This document shows, piece after piece, positions 58,063 to 64,000 of a DNA stretch of 64,000 bases. The stretch's first letter is position 1. Each line of letters starts with the position of its first letter. This DNA comes from Oleiagrimonas sp963817755. GTDB taxonomy: Bacteria; Pseudomonadota; Gammaproteobacteria; Xanthomonadales; Rhodanobacteraceae. The stretch spans positions 620,001 to 684,000 of the forward strand of contig CAWFPB010000002.1 of assembly GCA_963817755.1 (NCBI GenBank), written 5' to 3'. The translations under genes were made by a program, and so were the position numbers. Below the pieces are notes generated by a model. It saw nothing but the letters and a program-made list of their open reading frames with translations, was not told the DNA's origin and searched no databases.

Positions 58063-59406
58063 TCAGATGCCGTAGGCCTTGCGCAGCAGGCTCACCGGGT
58101 GCTCGTTGCCGGGCTTGTCGTCCAGTCCGTGGGCGATGTGGTTGCCGGCCATCGGGCAGTCGCTGGTGAAGTGTCGGGGTTCGGCCTGCCGGACGCGTTT
58201 CTCCACCGGACGGGCGATCTTGCGCGAGATGGCATAGGTCTCGCGCTTGACGCCGTAGGTACCGTCGTGACCGGAGCAGCGTTCGATGGTGACGATTTCG
58301 GTGTCCGGCACCAGCTGCAGGATCTCGCGCGTCTTCGGGCCGATCTTCTGCACGCGTTGGTGGCAGGCCACTTGCCAGGCCACCTTGCCGAGCGGCTGCG
58401 TGAAATCGGTGGAAAGCTTCTCGTCCTTGTGGCGTTCGGCCAGGTATTCGAACGGGTCGAAGAAGTGGTCGCGCACCAGCGCCACGTCGGCGTCGTCGGG
58501 GAACATCAGCGGCAGCTCCTGCTTGAACATCAGCACGCAGGAGGGGATGGCGGCGGTGAAGTCCCAGCCTTCGCGGGCCATCCTGGCCAGCACCGGGATG
58601 TTCTCCTCCTTGTACTTTTTCACGGTCTCCAGGTCGCCCAGTTCCAGCTTGGGCATGCCGCAGCAGCTCTCGCGCTCGACCATGCGCACCGGGACCTTGT
58701 TGTGCTCGAGCACCTTGGCCAGGTCCTCGACGGCCTCGGGCATGGAATGATCGCAGTAGCAGGTGGCGAAGATGGCGACCTTGCCGGTGGTGCGGCCGGC
58801 CGGCACGGCTTCGCCGGCACCGTCCAGGTGTTTCATGCGCTTGCGTGCGCTCGGCGTGTGGTACTCGGGCACGCGTGCCTCGTGATGCACGCCCAGGGTC
58901 TTCTCCAGCAGCTTGCGAGCAGACTTGGACTTGTTGGCGGCGTTGACGGTCTGCACCACCACCGGAATCGAGGCCAGCTTGCCCACGGTACGGGTGTTGG
59001 ACAGCACCCGGGCCTTGAACGGCGCGCCGTCGCGGCGGAACTGCACGGCCTTGGCGCGCAGCATCAGGTGCGGGAAGTCCACGTTCCATTCGTGCGGCGG
59101 CACGTACGGGCACTTGGTCTGGTAGCACAGGTCGCACAGGTAGCAGTGCTCGGTGACCTTGGCGTAGTCGGCCTTGTCGACGCCGTCGATCTCCATGGTC
59201 TCGGACTCGTCGATCAGGTCGAACAGGGTCGGGAAGGCATGGCACAGGCTCACGCAGCGGCGGCAGCCGTGGCAGATGTCGAACACGCGCTCGAGTTCGG
59301 CGTCCAGGGCCTCCTGGTCCCAGAAGTCTTCGCTCATCCAGTCCAGCGGATGGCGCGTGGGTGCTTCCAGGTTGCCTTCGCGGGTGCTGCGGGTTTCCTC
59401 GGCCAT
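58063..59406 (-). CDS. Heterodisulfide-reductase-like (Fe-S) protein with CCG domains
   Basis: 447 residues. Two 4Fe-4S ferredoxin motifs (CHGCRRCVSLCH and CYLCDLCYQTKCPY) near residues 45 and 90, then two cysteine-rich CCG domains (ATCYCDHS...ESCCGMP, then ACHQRV...ERCSGHDG). The plan is that of GlpC/HdrB-type subunits that pass electrons to a partner. With rubrerythrin and DUF3501 it probably forms an electron-supply chain for peroxide reduction. Start ATG 59406. Confidence 0.9.
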   Translation of the reverse strand: MAEETRSTREGNLEAPTRHPLDWMSEDFWDQEALDAELERVFDICHGCRRCVSLCHAFPTLFDLIDESETMEIDGVDKADYAKVTEHCYLCDLCYQTKCPYVPPHEWNVDFPHLMLRAKAVQFRRDGAPFKARVLSNTRTVGKLASIPVVVQTVNAANKSKSARKLLEKTLGVHHEARVPEYHTPSARKRMKHLDGAGEAVPAGRTTGKVAIFATCYCDHSMPEAVEDLAKVLEHNKVPVRMVERESCCGMPKLELGDLETVKKYKEENIPVLARMAREGWDFTAAIPSCVLMFKQELPLMFPDDADVALVRDHFFDPFEYLAERHKDEKLSTDFTQPLGKVAWQVACHQRVQKIGPKTREILQLVPDTEIVTIERCSGHDGTYGVKRETYAISRKIARPVEKRVRQAEPRHFTSDCPMAGNHIAHGLDDKPGNEHPVSLLRKAYGI

Positions 59407-59435
59407 GTGGATCTCCCTGCGTGTCGACGATGCGC

Positions 59436-59493
59436 GCCGGCCGCACGGCCGGCAGGAACAAGGAACGCCGCACGCGGCCGGAGCCGCGTGCGG
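59436..59493 (-). terminator. Two hairpins between rubrerythrin and the Fe-S gene
   Basis: First hairpin: CCGCACGCGGC (59468-59478) pairs with GCCGCGTGCGG (59483-59493), an 11-bp stem with a CGGA loop, 10 bp after the rubrerythrin stop. Second: GCCGGCC (59436-59442) pairs with GGCCGGC (59447-59453). Neither has a T-run. They may partly terminate or process the transcript so rubrerythrin is made in excess over the downstream proteins. Confidence 0.6.
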
Positions 59494-59503
59494 GTTGCCG
59501 GAT

Positions 59504-59923
59504 TTACTGCAGCTCGTCCAACGCCTTCTGGAAGCGGTTGGCGTGCGAGCGCTCGGCCTTGGCCAGGGTCTCGAACCAGTCGGCGATCTCGTCGTGACCT
59601 TCCTCGCGGGCGTCCTTGGCCATGCCCGGGTACATGTCGGTGTACTCGTGGGTCTCGCCGGCGATGGCGGACTTCAGGTTGGCCTCGGTGCCGCCGAACG
59701 GCAGACCGGTGGCCGGATCGCCGACTTCCTCCAGATACTCCAGGTGGCCGTGCGCGTGGCCGGTCTCGCCTTCCGCGGTGGAGCGGAACACGGCCGAGAC
59801 GTCGTTGAAGCCTTCCACGTCGGCCTTGGATGCGAAATACAGGTAGCGGCGGTTGGCCATGGATTCGCCGGCAAAGGCGTCCTTCAGGTTCTGCTCGGTC
59901 TTGGAGCCTTTCAGATTGCTCAT
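59504..59923 (-). CDS. Rubrerythrin (rubredoxin-less)
   Basis: 139 residues. A ferritin-like four-helix bundle with the di-iron ligands in FAGESMANRRYLYF, AEGETGHAHGHLEYL, IAGETHEYTDMYPGMA and AKAERSHANRF. The C-terminal rubredoxin domain of classical rubrerythrins is absent (no CxxC pair), so electrons must come from elsewhere, plausibly the neighbouring Fe-S protein. It reduces hydrogen peroxide to water. GAGGTG precedes ATG 59923, and an OxyR-type box lies about 120 bp upstream. Confidence 0.93.
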   Translation of the reverse strand: MSNLKGSKTEQNLKDAFAGESMANRRYLYFASKADVEGFNDVSAVFRSTAEGETGHAHGHLEYLEEVGDPATGLPFGGTEANLKSAIAGETHEYTDMYPGMAKDAREEGHDEIADWFETLAKAERSHANRFQKALDELQ

Positions 59924-60043
59924 GATGCACCTCGTGGTAGGACTTGGGTGGATGAAACCCGGCGACGCGCTGGGCGTGCCGCCGCTTGCGGAAAGCTTAA
60001 CGTGCGCGGGGCTCACGGAAAAATTGATTGTCTTGATGAAGTA

Positions 60044-60060
60044 GATAGACCAAGCCTATC
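60044..60060. promoter_or_regulatory. OxyR-type box upstream of rubrerythrin
   Basis: GATAG-N7-CTATC (60044-60060) contains the OxyR half-site pair ATAG-N7-CTAT. It is placed 121 bp upstream of the rubrerythrin start and downstream of oxyR itself. The second dyad expected 22 bp away is only weakly present. Confidence 0.6.
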
Positions 60061-60096
60061 CATGTTCCGTTCCTCGTCGCCGCGCCGTCGTCGGGG

Positions 60097-61053
60097 TCAT
60101 GCGGATTCACCCGGGGAAGGGCTTCGGGTGCGGGCAAGGCGGGCCGTGGTGTGGGCATCCAGCAACGCCGGAGGGAGCTGGCGGAACACATCGGCCAGGC
60201 GCAGCAGGAACCCGTGCATGGCCGAACTCTTGCGCCAGACCATGGCCACGCGCCGGTGCGGCGGGTGGCCGGTGAATTCGATCAGGTTCAGGTGTTCCAC
60301 GCGCGCCACGGGCGGGTTGACGGCCAGGGTCGGCAGCAACGTGATGCCGACACCGGCGGCCACCATCTGCCGCAGCGTTTCCAGGCTGGTGGCGCGGAAG
60401 CCCGCGCGCTCGCCGGCGCCGGCCAGCTGGCACACTTCCAGCGCCTGGTCGCGCAGGCAGTGGCCGTCCTCGAGCAGCAGCAGGTGCTCCTCGGCCAGGT
60501 CGTCCATGCGCAGGCGCTTTCGCTTGGCCAGTGGATGGGTGTCGGGAACGGCCAGCAGGAACGGTTCCTCGAACAGGAACTCCACGTGCAGGCTGTCCTC
60601 GTGCAGGGGCAGGGCCAGGATGCCGGCATCCAGCTTGCCCTCGCGCAGGCGTTGCAACACCACCTCGGTCTTTTCCTCGACCAGCAGCAGTTCCAGCCGC
60701 GGAAAGGTCTCGCGCACGATCGGCAGCACGTGCGCCAGCAGATAGGGGCCAAGCGTGGGGAAGATGCCCAGGCGCACCGTGCCCGATTCGGGGTCGCGGG
60801 TACGCCGCGCGATGGCGCGGATCTGGTCGGCTTCGTGCAGCACGTCGCGGGCGCGGTCGGCGATCTCGCGGCCGACATCGGTCAGCAGGACCTTGCGCGG
60901 GGCGCGTTCGACCAGGGTCACGCCGAGCTCGTCCTCCAGTTTGCGGATCTGGGTCGAGAGCGTGGGCTGGCTGACGAAGCAGGCTTCGGCGGCGCGGCCG
61001 AAATGGCGATGCTCGGCCAGGGCCACCAGATAGCGGAGGTCTCGCAAATTCAT
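60097..61053 (-). CDS. oxyR: Hydrogen-peroxide sensor and regulator OxyR
   Basis: 318 residues of the LysR family: an N-terminal helix-turn-helix (RHFGRAAEACFVSQPTLSTQ) and an effector domain with the redox pair Cys199 and Cys208 in DGHCLRDQALEVC, at exactly the E. coli OxyR positions. Oxidation to the disulfide by peroxide activates it. It lies upstream of the rubrerythrin unit on the same strand. A second OxyR-type box overlaps its own promoter region. Confidence 0.96.
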   Translation of the reverse strand: MNLRDLRYLVALAEHRHFGRAAEACFVSQPTLSTQIRKLEDELGVTLVERAPRKVLLTDVGREIADRARDVLHEADQIRAIARRTRDPESGTVRLGIFPTLGPYLLAHVLPIVRETFPRLELLLVEEKTEVVLQRLREGKLDAGILALPLHEDSLHVEFLFEEPFLLAVPDTHPLAKRKRLRMDDLAEEHLLLLEDGHCLRDQALEVCQLAGAGERAGFRATSLETLRQMVAAGVGITLLPTLAVNPPVARVEHLNLIEFTGHPPHRRVAMVWRKSSAMHGFLLRLADVFRQLPPALLDAHTTARLARTRSPSPGESA

Positions 61054-61057
61054 CCCA

Positions 61058-61078
61058 ATTATAATAGCTTGAAACTAT
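61058..61078 (-). promoter_or_regulatory. oxyR promoter region with OxyR-type box
   Basis: ATAG-N7-CTAT at 61064-61078 lies next to a perfect TATAAT read on the minus strand (61063-61058), which ends only 4 bp before the oxyR ATG. Binding there would cover the -35/-10 spacer and fits autorepression. If this TATAAT is used, the mRNA would be leaderless. The whole gap to the upstream esterase gene is 38 bp. Confidence 0.55.
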
Positions 61079-61091
61079 GAAAAAGATGTAA

Positions 61092-62036
61092 TCAATTATT
61101 TTGTGAGATGTGTAATCCGGGAGCGGGATGGCTCGATGCAGCGCCGGGCGGTCGACGCGGTTCGGTGCTGTGCGCGTCGATGAAGGCCAGCACGTCGCGC
61201 AGGGCCGGCGCCTGGGAACGGAACGGCCGCGAAAGCGACAGCAGGAGGCCGGCATGGCTGACTCCGGGGTAGACATGGTCGACCACGGTCTCATCGCGCC
61301 TGCGCAGCGCAGCAGCCAGGGACAGGGCATTGTCCGGCGCCACCAGCGAATCGTCTCCCCCCTGCAACAGCAGCATCGGCGGCTCGTTGCCGTTCACGAA
61401 GGCCACCGGTTGCGATTGTTCCTGGCGGGCATGGGTGGCGCCGAACATGTTGATGTAGACCGGCTTGCGCAGGGGCAGGAAATCGTAGGGACCGGCCAGG
61501 CCGATGAAGCCGCGCAGGTGGTCCGGCCGCATGCCGACCTGCTCGAGCCACCGGGCATCGGTGCTCAACAAGGCGCCGATGTGCGCGCCGGCGGAATGCC
61601 CCATCAGGAACAGGTCCGCGGGATCGCCGCCGAATTGTGCGGCGTGGGCATGGATCCAGGCCACGGCGCGGGCGGCATCGCGCATGAAACCGTCCAGTTT
61701 CACCTGCGGATACTTGCGGTAGTCGGGCACCACCGCCACCAGTCCGTGTTCGGCCAGCACCTTGCCGGCCCAGCGGTACCACTGGCGCTTGCCGTCCTGC
61801 CAGGCGCCGCCGTAGAAGAACACCACCACCGGTGCGTGCCGGGCATGGCGGGGGGCATACACGTCCAGCGCAAGATCCTGTTGCGGTGCATATTCGATGC
61901 CGGTGCGCACCTGCAGCCCGCGGTCGCGTGCGGTGGCGTTGACGGCGCTGAAGAAGACGGCCTCGCATCCGGTCAGCGCCAGCGTGACCAGGCCGGCGGC
62001 CAGTAGGCGCAGGAAGGTGGGGATGCGGGATGGCAT
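61092..62036 (-). CDS. Lipoprotein carboxylesterase (BD-FAE-like alpha/beta hydrolase)
   Basis: 314 residues. The N-terminus is a lipoprotein signal with lipobox LALTGC (Cys24). The hydrolase core has the oxyanion region VVFFYGGAWQDG, the nucleophile elbow LFLMGHSAGAH, the Asp in GGDDSLV and the His in GVSHAGLLL. This is the carbohydrate-esterase-like BD-FAE/kynurenine-formamidase group; the substrate is unknown. It probably acts in the periplasm or at the outer membrane. oxyR follows 38 bp downstream. Confidence 0.9.
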   Translation of the reverse strand: MPSRIPTFLRLLAAGLVTLALTGCEAVFFSAVNATARDRGLQVRTGIEYAPQQDLALDVYAPRHARHAPVVVFFYGGAWQDGKRQWYRWAGKVLAEHGLVAVVPDYRKYPQVKLDGFMRDAARAVAWIHAHAAQFGGDPADLFLMGHSAGAHIGALLSTDARWLEQVGMRPDHLRGFIGLAGPYDFLPLRKPVYINMFGATHARQEQSQPVAFVNGNEPPMLLLQGGDDSLVAPDNALSLAAALRRRDETVVDHVYPGVSHAGLLLSLSRPFRSQAPALRDVLAFIDAHSTEPRRPPGAASSHPAPGLHISQNN

Positions 62037-62136
62037 GCGGGTGGGCCTCGGGGATGGACGGCAAGTACACTGCGGTACGCGCCGGCTCGCGGTACGGATG
62101 CATGGCTGCCCTATCGTTCAAACCAGGCCCTTGAGC

Positions 62137-62985
62137 ATGAGCCCCAATCCCACTGTCCGCGACGTGCTGGCCGATGCCGCCCGCCGTCTGGCATCGCGCA
62201 TCGATGCCGAGCGGCTGCTCATGCATGCGCTCGACGTGGATCGCGCCTGGCTGTTCGCGCATGCGCTCGATCCGGTTCCCCCGGACCGGGTGGGGCGATT
62301 CCAGGCGCTGGTCGAGCGCCGGTCAGGGGGCGAGCCGGTGGCCTACATCCTGGGGCGCCAGGGTTTCTGGAGCCTGGACCTGGTGGTCACGCCGGCCACA
62401 CTCATCCCGCGTCCGGAGACCGAGCTCCTGGTCGAGCTTGCGCTGGAGCGTCTGCCCGACGATGCCCCGTGCGCCGTGGCCGACCTGGGTACGGGCAGCG
62501 GGGCCATCGCCCTGGCCCTGGCACGCGAGCGGCCGCGAGCCCGGGTGCTGGCCACCGACCGGTCTGGCGAGGCGCTTGACGTGGCGAGAGCCAACGCTGC
62601 CCGTCTGGGGATCGCCAATGTCGAGTTCGCACAGGGGTCTTGGTGCGCGCCGTTGCTCGGTCACCGTTTCGACATGGTCGTTTCCAATCCTCCCTATATC
62701 GAAGCGGGCGACGTCCACCTGCAGCAGGGCGACTTGCGCCACGAGCCGCCCGCAGCGCTGGCATCCGGGGAAGACGGGCTGGAGGCCATCCGCGTGATCA
62801 CGGCACAGGCAGGAGTTCACCTGCTCGACCGGGGTTGGCTGCTTCTCGAGCATGGCTGGAATCAGGGGCCGGCGGTGCGTCGACTGCTGGAGCACAGTGG
62901 CTGGACGGAGATCTTCACGGCCCGCGATCTCGAGATGCGCGACCGGGTGACCGGGGGGCGGTACCGAATGCCGGATTGCCCGTAA
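62137..62985 (+). CDS. prmC: Release factor glutamine methyltransferase PrmC
   Basis: 282 residues. The SAM-binding motif is VADLGTGSGAIALALA and the catalytic NPPY is in MVVSNPPYIEAGD; the N-terminal helical domain is typical (VAYILGRQGFWSLDLVVTPA, IPRPETELLVE). It methylates Gln of the GGQ loop in release factors 1 and 2. It is divergent from the esterase gene, and the usual neighbour prfA is not in the window. Confidence 0.95.
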   Translation: MSPNPTVRDVLADAARRLASRIDAERLLMHALDVDRAWLFAHALDPVPPDRVGRFQALVERRSGGEPVAYILGRQGFWSLDLVVTPATLIPRPETELLVELALERLPDDAPCAVADLGTGSGAIALALARERPRARVLATDRSGEALDVARANAARLGIANVEFAQGSWCAPLLGHRFDMVVSNPPYIEAGDVHLQQGDLRHEPPAALASGEDGLEAIRVITAQAGVHLLDRGWLLLEHGWNQGPAVRRLLEHSGWTEIFTARDLEMRDRVTGGRYRMPDCP

Positions 62986-63124
62986 AGGAAGTGTGAACAA
63001 ATGCAAAATTCGCGTTAGACTTCTCAAGCGCACCGTGATGGGGTTCTCGGAATTTCATTACGGAGGGGGTCGCATCGGCTGCTGGCCGCATGCACGGCCG
63101 CATCGGAAGTGAAACGGGGGGAAC

Positions 63125-63934
63125 ATGCCGCAATTCCATTTTATCTCGGGCCTGCCGCGCTCGGGTTCCACGCTGCTTTCCGCAATTCTGCGGCAGAACC
63201 CGCGTTTCGAGGCCGGGATGAGCGGTCCGGTCGCCGGACTGGTCGGCACGCTGCTGGCCGAAATGAGCGGTCGCAACGAATTCTCCGTGTTCATCGATGA
63301 CGACAAGCGCCGTCGCGTGCTGGCGGGCGTGGTCGACAACTACTACGCCGATTGCTCCGAGGACGTGGTGTTCGACACCAGTCGCGCCTGGTGCGCGCGC
63401 ATGAACGTTGTTTCCGAGCTGTTTCCCGAATCGAAGGTGATCGCCTGCGTGCGGCACATGCCGTGGGTGATCGACAGCATCGAGCGCCTGATCCAGAAGA
63501 ATGTATTCCAGCCGTCCTCGATCTTTGGTTACACGGTCGGCGGCACGGTGTACACGCGTGCCGACGGCGTGGCCAAGGGCGACGGCATGGTCGGCTATGC
63601 CTACAACGCACTGAAGGAAGCCTTCTTCGGCGCGCATGCCGACAAGCTGATGCTGGTGCAGTACGAGACGCTGGTGAGCGCACCGGCCAAGGCCGTGAAG
63701 GCCATCTACGATTTCATCGGCGAGCCGGCCTACGAGCACGACTTCGAGCACATCGAATACGACGCGGAAGCCTTCGACAAGAAGGCGGGCACGCCGGGGC
63801 TGCACACGGTGCGGTCGAAGATCGCCGCGGTGGAGCGCAAGACGGTACTGCCGCCGGACGTGTTCAAGCGTTTCGAGAGCGACGCGTTCTGGCGCAATCC
63901 GCAGGCCAACGTGAACAAGGTTCGCATCGTCTAG
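63125..63934 (+). CDS. Sulfotransferase family protein
   Basis: 269 residues. The N-terminal PAPS-binding 5'-phosphosulfate loop is seen in FISGLPRSGSTLLSAIL and a 3'-phosphate-type segment in SKVIACVRHMPWVIDSIERL. It resembles bacterial sulfotransferase_3-type proteins; the acceptor is unknown. It lies 139 bp after prmC with its own upstream region. Nothing further is seen in 63935-64000. Confidence 0.88.
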   Translation: MPQFHFISGLPRSGSTLLSAILRQNPRFEAGMSGPVAGLVGTLLAEMSGRNEFSVFIDDDKRRRVLAGVVDNYYADCSEDVVFDTSRAWCARMNVVSELFPESKVIACVRHMPWVIDSIERLIQKNVFQPSSIFGYTVGGTVYTRADGVAKGDGMVGYAYNALKEAFFGAHADKLMLVQYETLVSAPAKAVKAIYDFIGEPAYEHDFEHIEYDAEAFDKKAGTPGLHTVRSKIAAVERKTVLPPDVFKRFESDAFWRNPQANVNKVRIV

Positions 63935-64000
63935 ACACCGACACTTTCTGGCGCCCGTGCCGGATGGCTGGGGCGCAGCACCATATTTGATTTCAATACT

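Noticed and set aside
60023..60038. A second full OxyR dyad 22 bp from the rubrerythrin box
   Set aside because: Only about half the bases match (ATTG and TGAT in place of ATAG and CTAT), too weak to call.

Overview
The window is GC-rich bacterial chromosomal DNA. Gene content and order point to a gammaproteobacterium of the Xanthomonadales, probably Rhodanobacteraceae or Xanthomonadaceae. The pointers are pilS beside sucCD, the divergent pair bamD and rluD-pgeF followed by clpB, ruvC-ruvA-kup-ruvB-ybgC-tolQRAB-pal-cpoB-queE-queC, several TonB-dependent receptors and a fused glucosylglycerol-phosphate synthase/phosphatase. This is inference from conserved order and protein families; no database search was possible. 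I saw no insertion sequence, prophage, rRNA operon or CRISPR array. One tRNA gene (Lys, anticodon TTT) is present.

Layout. 1-4600: a disaccharide-use locus with a TonB-dependent receptor (cut by the window edge), a fusion of a family 65 phosphorylase and beta-phosphoglucomutase, and a divergent LacI regulator with a palindromic operator between them. 4613-10270: a PilS-like sensor kinase, succinyl-CoA ligase (sucCD) and NAD synthetase. 10369-16914: bamD, rluD, pgeF, an MFS exporter and clpB, the last behind a good sigma-32-type promoter. 17299-22733: an oxidoreductase, a membrane protein, a family 17 glycosidase, an Old Yellow Enzyme and an MFS transporter. 22772-25105: glucosylglycerol synthesis, next to that transporter. 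25419-30000: a second TonB receptor, a small zinc-ribbon protein and a sodium/solute symporter. 30142-45213: housekeeping genes (aspS, yebC, ruvCAB, kup, the whole Tol-Pal system, queE, queC, tRNA-Lys). 45243-49118: a two-component pair and a VTT/DedA-type membrane protein. 49167-52931: rlmM, glnS, a DUF2007 protein and apt. 52962-57279: an unusual signalling cassette. 57379-61053: a peroxide-defence cluster (DUF3501, Fe-S protein, rubrerythrin, OxyR). 61092-63934: a lipoprotein esterase, prmC and a sulfotransferase.

The most unusual part is 52962-57279. Five minus-strand genes, three of them joined by overlapping stop/start codons, encode an ABC ATPase fused to a cysteine (dual-specificity type) phosphatase, a roadblock/LC7-like protein, a protein with a probable winged helix, an MglA/CvnD-like small GTPase and a second roadblock protein. 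A divergent LuxR-type regulator has Glu where the receiver Asp should be, and a GGGGAATCCCC palindrome lies between the two units. The set resembles the conservons of actinobacteria without their histidine kinase and with a phosphatase added.

Other points of note: a +1 frameshift in tolA that removes its normal C-terminus; two ATAG-N7-CTAT OxyR-type boxes in the rubrerythrin/oxyR cluster; families of intergenic 7-bp repeats, one of which forms the start of ruvC; and a 158-bp element with perfect 19-bp inverted ends after aspS.
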